NCBI GenBank assembly: GCA_002786025.1
Contig: NHNW01000114.1
Location: 1-24,045 of the forward strand
Direction: 5' to 3'
Length of the DNA stretch: 24,045 bases
From: Zasmidium citrigriseum
Taxonomy: Eukaryota > Ascomycota > Dothideomycetes > Mycosphaerellales > Mycosphaerellaceae
A model generated the notes under the pieces. That model searched no databases. It worked only from the letters and a program-made list of their open reading frames with translations, and was not told where the DNA came from. Position numbers and translations under genes: made by a program. Below are positions 9,744-21,359 of this stretch, piece after piece (within the stretch, counting starts at the first letter, position 1; the number at the start of each line of letters is the position of its first letter).

Positions 9744-12700
9744 TATTTCTTACCTATTCCGCCTATTCTATTCCCTTTATCTATATAAGATAACACCTCT
9801 AGTATTCTTAGTCGCCTTATCGATATCCTTAGAAGTAGCAAAATCCTTAGTTAGCGTAGGTTAAATAGACTAGTCGTAGTTATTAGCGAAGTAGCTATTC
9901 TTACTATATACCTCTCGCTCTAGCTACTTAATAATCTTCTACTTACGCTTAAAGACTTCTATAGTACGGTTTCTCTACTTATTACGTATCTTCTTAAACT
10001 AGCTTAGATCCTACTACTTTATATATTCTAGCTAAACCTCTAGATTATTCTATCTACGCCTCCCTACTAATATATTACTTACTAGGCTAAGCCTATCGAG
10101 TTAAATAGTAGTAGGGAATCGATATAGAGGCAATCTATAGCGAATAGAATATCTAGAAGGAGTTAAAGGAGTAGATTCTATATCGTAATAGGAACGAGAA
10201 AGATTATCCTAGTTACTAGCTTTAGTAACTTCGAGAATTCTAGACTCCCTATCGAAATATATATACTAGGGGAAGATAGTACGTCTCTTACCCTTCCCCT
10301 TTAATACTCTATACGGAAGTTAAGGCTTACTAACTCGTATACCTAAAGTAGAGTATAGCTAAGGCTTCTACTTTATACGGTACTTATTAAGGAATTTATT
10401 AGGTAGTATAGTCTTCGAGATTGCCTTAATATAACTATTCTTAATACTACCCTTCTCCTATATAAGCTTATACTACTCTTCTATATACTTATATATACCT
10501 ATAACTATCTTAGTATAGTCCTTCTTATCTTTATTATCGAGAGAAATAGTACCTTGGATTATATTCGCTCTAATACCTTTAGTAACTATCTTCTAAATAT
10601 TCGAATCTAAGTAACGAAAGCTAGTATTAGACATATTCTTCTTATTCTAGCCTATAGTAGGATACTAGTACTTACTATAGTATCTATAAGTAATAAGTTT
10701 ATAAATAGCTATATCTTAATTCTAGTTCTCCTAACTATCGTTATTCTCTAGGCGAAGAGTAAGGTATATAAGCTAGTAGATAGGGTCTTAGTAAGTAATC
10801 TACTAAGTAAGGGAGAACTATATATTACGAATCTAGCCTTAGTTATTCGAATTATTAATCCTGCATTAATACTAGTAGTATATATTAAACTCCTTATCTA
10901 TAAACTAAAGAATACCCTTATCCTTCTACTATTTAAAGACATTAGGAATATTAAGAGTACCTTCGTTATTCTACTTCTATAAGTTATTATCTCCGAAGCT
11001 AATAGTCTTCGTAATCTTACTTCTACTAATAAAGGTAATTCTCTTTAGGCCTATAGATTAAAAGGTAGTATTAAAGCGATAGACTCGTAAGGAATCTCCT
11101 AGAACTCTTAGTCTCCTATCTTAGCTAAACTAGAATAGGTAGGCTTCTATCTTCGCCTTTATTCCTCGCTTATCTTTAGCTAAGGTCTTAAGTCTCTAAA
11201 TAACTAAGGCTCGAGTTTAACTATAGCCTATTATTATACCTAATCCTCTATTCGTAAGAAGGCGAGTATATAGAATATAGAAAGGATAAAAGTTATTTAA
11301 CTCCTTAAATACTATATTATATATAGTAAGAGCTCGATCCTAATCCTTATATATCTACTTCTTATATATACTCTTATCGCTTAGAGTATAAATAAATATA
11401 GGCTTAATACTACTATAGTATTCGTAGGTAATAGGCTATTACTAAGGAGACTTTAGGGAAGATATAAGTTACTCTCCTTTATCCTCTTCTTCCTTAATAT
11501 CTTTAAGATCTCCCCTACTACTACTATCTCTACCTCTTATAGATCTAGAGCTATCGGCTCTACTATAGCGAGTTCCTTACTAGCTTCCTACCTTTAAGCG
11601 AGTAAATAGGCCTAGTTAACCTCCTAGAGAAGGTAACTACTATTAAGGTAACTTAGGATTAGAGAATATAGGACTAGGCTATCTCGAGTTCGAGCTACTT
11701 CCTCCTAATCCTCCTCGAATAGGTAATCCTCTACTAGGAGGAGTAGATTTAATAGTTCTCGCTCTATCCTACTTCTTCTATAAGAATAGCCTCTTTCCCT
11801 TTAAGTCTATAATAATCTTAAAGTTATACTTGTCGAAGAGAGCTTATATAGCTTTTAGAAGAGGATTCTTATAATATACTATAGCTAGAATAGATACCTA
11901 CTTCTCGCTACTAGGATTCTTCTCTCTTCTCTCTAAGAAAGGATAGCTATAAAGCTTAATATAAGTTCTCGCCTTATTAAAGTTATTAGTAGTAAATCCT
12001 TTATTCGTATAAATACCTTAGCTAGTAAGGCTTAGCCTATAGAAGAAGATATCTAGAAGAGTATAGATATTCTAGGTACTACGATTAGTATTAACGAAGG
12101 TTTAAGTAGCCCTTATAATATTTACTACCTTCTAAACTATAGTAAATATATTAGAGTTCTTATAGTCTTCTCTCTATTCCCTCTTAATAGTATTCCTCGT
12201 AGCTTAAATTCTCTAATTCGTATCCCTACCTATCTTAATTAAGTTGTTAAGAGTAGGAAACTCCTTATTAAATAACTTATTCTTTAGAACCTTACTACTA
12301 AACTTAGTTCCTAGCTACTCTTATAATCCCTCGAAAACTATAAGGATAAATTAAGAAAGTAAACTTAAACTAGCGTCGAGGCGCTCGAATAGATTACGTG
12401 TTGTAATAACTCGGTTTAATCTAGTATACGCCTACTTAAATACCTAAAGGAATTGCTCTATAGTAGTTAATTATAAGAGGATACGAACTAATAGATCTTA
12501 CTTATTCTAATTGCGAGGAGTTACTTTAAGAACTATAACGAGAGACTAGTCGCCTTCTAGTATACCTAGAGTTCCTAATATTAGTAATAGTAATCTCTAC
12601 GGATAAAACCTTTACTACTAATATACCTTAATAGAGAGGTTTACCGCCTCGATAGAAGGTTCTACCTTAGTAAAGGGTCGCTTTAATTCTCTCTAGAAGA

Positions 12701-13063
12701 AGGTCGTTTACTTAGAAGGTAGAAGAATACTCTTAGGCTCTAGAATAGTTAATATTCGATAGTTAAAGGAAGAGGTTTATTCTAGAAGTTTACTAGGTTT
12801 ATATACCTTCGTAGAAGTAGGCTTATATACGTCTATAGAAGATTCTATAGCCTTATATATATATATATATTACGCTTTAGATTTATTGTCGTAATCTATT
12901 ATTAATTTAGTATTATATATAGTATATAATGTTCTAGATTTACCTTAGTACGTACTAGTTCCTTATATATAATTCCTTTTAATATAAAGCCGATCCGTAA
13001 AAGTAATATATACGAATAGGGCGTCGAAATATCTAGATAATATAAGAAATATAAAAGTAAACT
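9744..13063 (-). pseudogene. Third coding frame of the retrotransposon, unidentified protein (~1,080 codons)
   Basis: One minus-strand frame can be followed from about 12990 to about 9760. Its interruptions are TAA and TAG only, the products of Gln and Trp codons, and its stop density is lower than in the neighbouring frames I compared. Order of what can be seen: a mixed charged N-terminal half; a stretch KGKRLFL near 11800; a Gly/Ser/Pro/old-Gln linker (GLPIRGGLGGSSSNSR near 11700); a Ser/Arg-rich part (SSRSIRGRDSSSRGDLKDI near 11520); a basic and helical middle (LAKDKRGIKAKIEAYLF near 11150); and a Lys/Glu-rich, probably coiled-coil C-terminus (RTIEVFKRKQKII, with one old Gln read through, near 9940). 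I recognise no domain: no RT, integrase, chromodomain or envelope-type membrane segment. It follows integrase in the place where some Ty3/Gypsy elements carry an extra gene. It could also be a captured host gene or a second Gag-like protein. The coding frame is likely; the function is unknown. Confidence 0.55.
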
Positions 13064-13089
13064 ATTTCCTAGCCTATAGGCTAATAAAT
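13064..13089 (-). repeat. Junction hairpin 3, between pol and the third coding frame
   Basis: Same 25-base sequence as the copies at 17325 and 9718, with agcc-tata-ggct as the paired core. It falls where the integrase-tail frame ends and the third coding frame begins in a different reading frame. Confidence 0.85.
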
Positions 13090-16000
13090 AGTAATTCGGA
13101 AAATAAGGTATATAATTAATCTAGAATCGTTTCTCTTTTATAGAAAGGAAGTTCTTCGTTCGTAAATAAGTATTATTAATCGTATAGAGGTATCTAGTAA
13201 GTTATAGCCTTTAAAATAGTATAATACTATAGGCTCTTATACTCTTTAGGAGGTTAGGGTTTATTTCCTAGAAAGGTTTCGCTTTCTCTAGTTCCTTCTC
13301 GTTATAGGTATAATCCTTAGCTTCCTTAAAAAGTATCTTCTTTACTTTATAGGGTAGAGCTTCCCCTATAATAGTATAACTCTTCCCTATCTACTAGGGT
13401 ACTAATAGGGTATTATCCTAGAATACTTTCTAATCTTTCTACCTAATATTACCTTTAAAATACTCCTTCTTACTATTATTATCCTCTTCTTCCTCTTCTA
13501 CTAATTCCTATATCTACTACTTTAATCTATCTAATCTCTATAAATCTCCCCTATTTAGATCTTCTATTAATTCCTTAAATAAAGGTAATTAATCTTCTCG
13601 CAATATTATAGCTATACGTAAGACTCGCCTTATAGTAATAACTCTCTTCTTCTTACCTTCCTCCTTTCCTACTTCTTCTATTTTCTTTATCCTCTAACTA
13701 ATTAAAGTCTTCCCTACTTCTCTTACTATTAAACCTAACCTTACTTTTAACTCCCTTTCCTACTCTAATTCCTATAAGCCTTTAGTTACTACCCTATCTT
13801 AGATAAATTTCTCTTCGAAATTTCCTCTTCCTCTTATTCTTCTTATAATAGGCTTCTCCTTTTTAACTCCTTCTATATTAACTTCTTCTTTCTTAGATTC
13901 TTTATTATTAGCTTCTTCTCTATTAGAAACTATTCTACTATACTCTCCCTTAATACTACGCTCGTAGAAGGGAGGAACTCGCTTTAGCCTTTCCTAAGTA
14001 AAGGTCGTTCCTATTAATATAGTACTATCTAGTTCTTTAAGTAGGTAGGTTATAGTTACTTCCTTTACTTCCTAAATATAATATAGCCCTCTCTATTAAT
14101 ATATAAGCTTATACGATTAAGATATCTTTAGATTATCCCTATAAACTATAATAAGATTACCCTTCTTAAACCTCTTAAATAATATATTATTCCTCTTATT
14201 ATAGTAATCCTTTGCCTTAGCTTATAATCTCTTTATTCTACTAATTAATTCTTTCTTCTTACTCTTAACTCTCTCTAGCTATATTACTCTATACTATAAT
14301 AATATTACTTAATCCTTTACTTCTCTCTAATTGTAGTTCCTAAAGCTTAGGTATTTAGCCTTAATAGGCAAGATTATTATAAAAGCTAGAAATAGTTCTA
14401 TAGGAGTCTTATTTATAAGCGAGCTTACTATTATTTAATTAGCCTAGAGTAATAGGTAAACCTATTTCCTCTACCCTTTCCCTATTCCCTCTATTAACTT
14501 CGATAATATATCTAAAATTAGCCTATACCTAACTTTAATATATCTATTTACTTTCGTATTATAGGCTAAGATCTTAATCCTTCTTATATCTATACTAAGT
14601 AATAACTTCTTAACTTCTCCTCTATACTACCTTAACCTATTAAGAATAATTTCCTTAGGTACTCTATATCTATATATTACTTCTTAATAAAGGAAGTCTA
14701 TAATCTAGAATACTATTAACTCTTTTATAGTATAATCTCTAGTCTTTCCTTTTACCTATCTATAGAATATCTCCTTTACTATTATAATATATCCCTTCCT
14801 ATCTATATATATAGGATCTACCGCCTACTTCCTTCTAATAACTTATAGGTAACTCGGATATAACTTAGTTACTCGCTTCGACCTATTCTAGAAGTTATAT
14901 TCTATATAAGATTAATAATACTAGAAGACTTCTAACTATAAGCCTTCCTACTAGTATTAAGTAGTAACCTTCTAAAATATTACTTCTAGACCTTAATATC
15001 CCCCTTCTTTATATATTATATATATAATTACCTTCCTCGTATCTATATTATTAATAACCCTCTATAATAGGCTATTTAGCTTTATTTACCTCTATAACTT
15101 CTTCCTCTTTATAATATACTTCCTTACTTACTTCTATAGACTCTAATATCTTAACCTACTTATTCCTAGGGGTCTCCTTATCTTCGTAATAATAAAGGTA
15201 AGCTACTAATACTCTTTACTATATAAATTATCTAGAATATCTCTCTTATCTAAGATATTACCCTTATTATTAACTTCTTTAACTCTCCTTCTTCTAGTAA
15301 AGAATAAAGATATATCTATAAACTCCTTAATATCTTACTCCTCTTCTATCTCTCTTACTTCCTCTATAGTTAGAGGCTTCCTTAATAATCTATCTATAGT
15401 AGAATTCTTCTTCCTAGGTATATATCTTACCTTAAAGGTAAATAGTCGAATCTAAGCTACCTACTTTACTATTAAAGAGTTTAGCAAATTTAAGGCTAGC
15501 CTATTTAACTAATAAACTAGAGTCTTCGTATCCGTCTTAATAAAGAAAAATACTCTAAATAGCTAAGGCTTTAACTTCTTTAATACTTTTATAATTATAA
15601 GGTATTCTAGCTTTCCTATATTATTCCTTCCCTCTAAAGGATTCTATAGCCTACTCTTATACCTATAGATCTTTTAAACTTCCCCTTCTATCTATATTAA
15701 TACTACTCCCTATCCTTATAGGTATATATCTACTACTATAATAATATCCCCTATATTATCTAAGTAATTTATAGTCTTTAATACGAGTATACTCGTTAGA
15801 GTAGCTATAAGTATATTCTTCGCCTTCTTCTAATCCTTTCCCTATAAGAATATTATATTCTTCCTTATTAACTTAAAGAGAGGATTCGCCTTAATAGTAA
15901 ACTTCTTAATAAAGAATCTAAAGTAGGTATATACTCCTATAAAACCTCTTACTTCTAAGATATTTTTTAGCTTTAGCTACTTAAAGATCTTCTCTACCTA

Positions 16001-17324
16001 ATAGGGATTTAGCTTCCTTCCTTCCTAATTTATAATATATCCTATAATATCTATCTCTATTACGAGGAAGTAAGTTTTCCCTCTATTAATTATTAGCCCT
16101 ACCCTCTCTATATCTACTAATACTTTATCTATCTATATAATATATTTAATAATAAACCTTCGTATTCTAGGTTTAATCTTCTTACCCTTATAGTCTATCT
16201 TTAGCCCTTTAATAGGAATATTATCTATAAATAGTTTATATTAATAAGAAATATAATTAAGAAGAATTATATCTATAATCCTATAGTACTAACCTATAGA
16301 ATTCGTTACTCCCTAAGGAAGTATTATTATCCTATATATTCTAAGAGGTATAGAGAATCTAGTTAAATCCCTATAGTAGATATATAGGCCGAACTAATTA
16401 TATCCTAAGAATAGATTAGTAAGGGTAAAGACTCTATATCTAGTAAAATCCTCGGAGAATCTATTAGTCTTAGGTAGTAAATACCTATCCTATATAGTAA
16501 CTCGATTAATCTTAGTTACTATATTAATAAGCTAGTAGTTATCCTAGGGCTACTTCTTCTTCTTTAGATCTATAACCTTCTTCTTATTTATATTCTTCTT
16601 TATAAGAAACTATAGATTCTAGTAAGCTCTATAATATAGCTTAATTACCCTATTCTTTAGCCTTTAGCGTAATATCTCCTTAACAATTACCTTTAAACTC
16701 GGATATAGTTTAAATCTAGGATACTACTATAGTTTATATAGAATAGTAGTAATTAGCTAAAGTCGAGTAACTTCTAGTTTTACTCTCCTAATATAAGTAA
16801 AGTCCTATATAAGAACCTTCTCCCTATTATAAAGTATCTCTATAAATAACTTCTACTCTCCCTTCTTTAGATCTATCCTAACCTTTAGATCTTTTAGCCT
16901 CTACTTAGTTAACCTACTTCCTTACGCAATTTCTAAGAACTTCTTAATTAAATACTTCCTATTAAATAGCCTAGTTCCCTCTAGTAACTTCGCTTCCTTT
17001 ACTAACCTCTCCTTCTTCTAATAAATATTTACCTATAGTAAATAGCTCTTCGTTATAGATATATCTATATCGATAGGTCGTATCTTATTAGCCTTCCTTT
17101 TATAGAGAGTAAAGGCTCTGGGAAAATCTAGTCTAAATAGCGAATATACTCCTAGGAATCTAGGTAATAACTATCCTTTCTTACGCTTCTTAGTATTCGT
17201 AATATTATTAATAAGTCCCTATCTATAAATTGTACTTAGTTAACGATCCTAGCTAAGAATACGATCCTCTAAAACCGATAGAAACGCGTAATATTAATTT
17301 GCCTTAGTAAACTTACCTCTAGGG
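13090..17324 (-). pseudogene. pol: RIP-inactivated Gypsy Pol: reverse transcriptase, RNase H, integrase
   Basis: A single minus-strand frame covers about 1,400 codons. Reverse transcriptase lies at about 16700-16000: LP-stop-GVTNS (16298-16322) matches the LPQG motif, and FIDN at 16220-16231 is the FLDD active site with its second Asp turned to Asn by TG-to-TA in gatgac. RNase H follows (about 15900-15450); its first Asp is kept in AVDIY (codon 15728-15730). Integrase has a zinc-binding start with both His now Tyr (YKEGGY, 14990-15013). Its core keeps the first Asp (14816-14818), has the second as Asn (14639-14641) and the Glu as Lys (14534-14536), all explained by TG-to-TA. After integrase, a charged Lys/Glu-rich tail of about 300 codons (about 13980-13090) is unusual and has no chromodomain that I can see. 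The enzymes would copy and insert the element; none can work now. No start codon can be fixed. Confidence 0.88.
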
Positions 17325-17350
17325 ATTTCCTAGCCTATAGGCTAATAAAC
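17325..17350 (-). repeat. Junction hairpin 2, between gag-pro and pol
   Basis: Same 25-base sequence as at 13064 and 9718. The protease frame and the RT frame are the same frame through this site, which reads VY-stop-PIG-stop-EI on the minus strand, so the two products may once have been joined by readthrough or separated by an in-frame stop. RIP hides which of the TAG codons, if any, is original. Confidence 0.85.
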
Positions 17351-20300
17351 CCTATCTTCTTCCTTATCCTTAGGACCTAACTTAACTATATATCCCGTAA
17401 TAATCTCCTTATCTTTATAAACTCTTAGAACCCCTTCTACTTTCTATATAATGTCTAGGTAGATAGAAGGCCTAATAAATCTAGCTATATATCCCCTTCT
17501 AATCCTCGCGCTAGTAAAGTTCCTACTACTAGTCTTCTTAAGTACTTCTTCTATCGTTTAGTATACTATTCGATTATTTCTAGCTAAGAAGGTTATAGTC
17601 TTACTATTCTTATTTATAATAGTTCCCTCCTAGCTTCTATTATTATAATTCTTCGTAAGAAGCCGAGTCTTTATAGTCTATAGCCTCCTAAGAATTAAAG
17701 GTATTCTAGGTTAATCCGTAATAAAGAAATCTATATAGTAGATAACCCTAAAAATATCTACTAAGATATTCTTACTTACTCCCTTAAAAACTATAATCCC
17801 TCTAAGCCCTTATATAGTTATATTTAATATAGGCTATATAGGTAATCCTATATTTCTTAATACTATTTAGCTTATTAAATATACCTTACTTCCCTTATTA
17901 ATTAACCCTCTAAAGTAATACTTCTTACCTACTTCTAGCTTTATAATTACCTATAGGCTTAGAACGAGAGTATATATCTACTTTACTATAGAGAGGTTAT
18001 ATTCCTTATTAATTCTTCCCTTCTTCGTTCTAGTAGGTAGCGTAGGTAACTTACTATTATATTTAATAAGTCGATAAGTTGTCTAGTTCGGAAGTTAATT
18101 ACCTACCTTTATATATCTTCCTATCTATCCTCCCTATATAGAGAATCTACTTCTAATTACGACTACTTACTCCTTTTTAGCCTTTACCTACTATTCTATT
18201 ACGCTTATCCCTTATAAGATCTCTTTAGCTTCTTTATAATAAGTACTTTCCTCGAGAGGAATACCTAGTTCCACCTTCTTATCTAACTCCTATAGATACT
18301 TATATATAGCTTAGAAGTAGAATAAGCTCGACCCTTTTATCGTTCCTATCTACTTTCTTTAATACGCTCTCTAGAATCTTAATACCTCTCTAAATACTTC
18401 CGTATTCTAAATCCTCTAGTAAACTACTCGCTAGAAATCTTTACTATAAAGTAATAAATCCTTAATATTATAGCTACCTACTAAGATAGGTAGGCTTAAT
18501 AGAAAGTCTATCTAGAAGAGATTAACCTTAGAGACCCCTTTTAGCTAATCTATAGTAGCTTACTCCCTAAACCTATATTCCTTCCTATATCCTTTTAACC
18601 TAATAGTCTTCGGCTTCTTCTTATTTAGAGGGTTAATAGGTCTTAGCCTAAGTTTAGGTTTAACCCTTAATTCTTTACTTAATCCTTCTAAGAATAAGAT
18701 TCCCTTATCCTCTATTTCCTTATCTTTATCTTAATTACGCCCTTAAGTCTAAGATTAAGACTAAGACTAGGAAGTACCTTACTTCGAAGACTCCGCTCTT
18801 AATACCTTATTATGTTACCGCCTTACTATATTAATCCTTTCCCTCTCTTCCTCTATCGCTTTATCTAACCTCTTCTTCTTAGCTTACTTCTTACGATTAT
18901 TCTTAAGGATTACCTTTAGATAATTACCTAGCTTATTAACCCGATTCTCTCGCTAGTTCGGCTTTAATAGATTAATAGCCTTCTACTTCCCCTTATATAA
19001 TAGTATCCTTATAGGTATTATAGTCCTAATAGGTTCTCCTCTTCCTTTATCTATAGGAATCTTATTAATAGCTAAAACTCTTACTCCCTAGTCCTTATAC
19101 TACAAATCCTTAAGCGTAATAATAAACTCTTCCTTATCTAGGTAGCTATCCCTTTATAGAGAAGCTAAAGTTCCTTATACCTAGGTATCCTTTAAAAATT
19201 CTATAATATTACTTATATCTCCCCTCTCCTATCCCTATTCCTTTAACTTCTCTAGTATTAGGCTTCTACTATACTAGAACACTCGCTTTCTAGTCTTACT
19301 TTCTAATATAGGAATAATATACTTTAACTTTAGGTAGTTTATATCCTATATAAAGCGAATTACTTCCTTATTAGGACTATTAGGCTCTCTAGTATACTAT
19401 CTTCCCTTCTCCTAATAGTATTACTTCGAATACTCTAGGAAGCTATACTTACTATATTCTCTAGTAAAATAATTCTTATTACTATAGAGCTAATAGACCC
19501 CTTATATATAATCTAGAATATCCCTCTTCTTCCCTTTATACCCTTCGCTTCTATTTGCCCTATTCTAAGTAGTAAAACTATTCTATTCTCGTAATAACTT
19601 TTCTCTTCTCGCCTAATCCGTATTAATAGGCTAAACTATCGAAGAGTTTACTATATTCGTAACCTTCTCTATAAATACGAGCCCCTTTCTAAAGTTTAGG
19701 GTTATTTACTCTAGTCTCTAACCTATCTACTTAATCTACTCTTTAATCGTATCTTACCTATCCTTTATAAGGTACTTATCTTAAGATTTAATCGTAAAAG
19801 GCGAAGTCTTCTAACCTATTACCCTCTCCTTCTACGATTCTATAATACCTTATACTCTATTAATAATTAGCTCTAGCCTATATACCTATCTTACTCCTTC
19901 TTACCTACGAATTAATTTCTAAGCTTTAGTATAGATCTTCTCGAACCTCTAATAGCTTACTAGATTACTAGGTAAGATCTTAAGTCGTATATAGACCTTC
20001 TTCGTAATACTAACTAGTAAACCTTTTAGGAATAACCTACTTTTCTAATTTAGAGAAAGCTCTCCTTCTAGTAACTTATTACAAATTACTCTAAACTATC
20101 TATAGTATTTAGTAGGATTAGATTTAATAGGTAATAACTTCTTATAAAACTTACCTAGATACTTAACTATACTCGTTTAAGTAATACTATCTCTACTAAA
20201 GTACTCCTATAGGAAGTTCTTCTAGAACTCCTAGTAGTTTCCTTTCTTAAATCTAGTAATTATCTTTACTATATCTCGCGTATACGTATTATAGTTCCGA

Positions 20301-21040
20301 GTAAACCTCTTTAACTTGCCTTTATTATTTTCTAATAGCGTATATTCTTTAATTAGCGCCTTAAACCTTTCGAGGAAAGTAGTTACCTTACTCCTATTAA
20401 ATATTAGATTCTCTATTCCTCTAGGAGCTAGCTATCTTCTTCCTCTAAGAGTAGTAATAAGCTATATTATCTCTTCTATTACTTATAGCCTCGCTAATAC
20501 CTTATCCTTTTCGATTCCGGATTTAGTAGTAGATAGCTTAGGATTAATATCTATAAGAAGTCGTTTACCTTAAGCTTTTATACCTAACCTACTACTACCT
20601 TCTCTCGTATTATTAGCTATAAAGGTATCTATATTACTCGATTCGCTTATAACCCTAGTAGGGTATAGTAGATCTCGTATAGTTTGAAATACTAGCTCTA
20701 TAGGAATTAGTTAGCTACTTAGAGTATAGGTAGAAACCTCCCTCTAAGTAACTCTAGGGTTATCTATAGCTCTAGTTCTAGAATAGGAATTAATTAATCT
20801 AAAAAGGTAGTCGTAATTAATATTAGTAGCTTCTTCCTACTTAATTCTAAGCTTAGAGTAGGAAGTTATAGGCTCGTTACTAGCTAGATAGAATTCTTAT
20901 AGGTAGAGCAATTATTAGAGTTAAACTAATACCCTCTCTAGAAGATTTTCTTACCTAAGAATGTCGAGCTCGCCTAAACCTCTAGAAATACGTACTCGTC
21001 GTAAAATCCTTAGCGAAATAGCGGTTCTTCTTACTAATAG
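17351..21040 (-). pseudogene. gag: RIP-inactivated Gag with zinc knuckle and aspartic protease
   Basis: A minus-strand frame of roughly 1,200 codons. The capsid-like part is at about 20430-19980, including FLKGL followed by SITKKVYIRL at 19984-20034, typical of the C-terminal capsid region of fungal Gypsy elements. A CCHC zinc knuckle lies at 19454-19495 with exact C-x2-C-x4-H-x4-C spacing, but all four ligands are now Tyr (TGY and CAY to TAY). A long charged spacer follows (about 19400-18300). The retropepsin domain is at about 18000-17600: the catalytic Asp is now Asn (codon 17897-17899) and two nearby Glu are Lys (NKGSK), all by TG-to-TA, followed by IPLIL near the C-terminus of the domain. 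Gag packages the RNA and the protease cuts the polyprotein. The start is not determinable because ATG is itself a RIP target; translation probably began just after the hairpin at 21041. Confidence 0.85.
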
Positions 21041-21066
21041 ATTTCTTAGCCTATAGGCTAGGAAAT
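21041..21066 (-). repeat. Junction hairpin 1, before gag
   Basis: This copy is the most symmetrical: atttcttagcc, tata, ggctaggaaat, with a single G:T-type mismatch over 11-base arms. It shares the centre with the other three copies but differs in one outer arm. It lies about 290 bases inside the 5' LTR, just upstream of the Gag frame. Confidence 0.8.
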
Positions 21067-21359
21067 TACTAAGTCTAGAATTCCTTCGATTCCTTACTAT
21101 CTTTAGCCTAGTTCTAGTTTCTATAAATGTCTAGGCAATCTAGAAGGTATTAATGCCTTCCTAGAGTCTAATTCTAGTTTAGTTTCTAGTTAATAGCTAA
21201 GATAAGGTTGAAATCTAAAGGAGAAATCTAGTAGCTTAGTAATCCCGTATACTAGTAAGCCTTAAAAACCCTAATAGATTAAAACCAACCTAAGCCTTAA
21301 ATCTATAACAAATAATACTTAATTTTTCGTAGTTAAGCCCCGCCTTTAGCTCTAGAAGA
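21067..21359 (-). other. Retrotransposon 5' leader, primer-binding site not identifiable
   Basis: This is the leader between the 5' LTR and the first junction hairpin. The minus strand directly after the LTR reads tcttctagagctaaaggcgg; a TGG start of a tRNA primer-binding site would now read TAG, and one TAG occurs five bases in, but this is too little to assign a tRNA. No other feature is seen. Confidence 0.45.

Noticed and set aside
12857..12878. Long TA run as a microsatellite or promoter
   Set aside because: TA dinucleotides are the general product of RIP at CA/TG runs. It is probably a mutated coding stretch of the third retrotransposon frame.
9744..13063. Third retrotransposon frame as an envelope gene or chromodomain protein
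   Set aside because: No hydrophobic signal or transmembrane segment and no chromodomain pattern is visible in the reading; calling either would be a guess from position only.
20316..20573. Plus-strand open frame of 85 codons, the only longer open frame in the window
   Set aside because: It begins with TTG, lies antisense to the well-supported Gag region, is Leu/Ser/Ile-rich as expected of the reverse of a charged coding strand, and has no recognisable domain. It is a chance gap between RIP-made stops.
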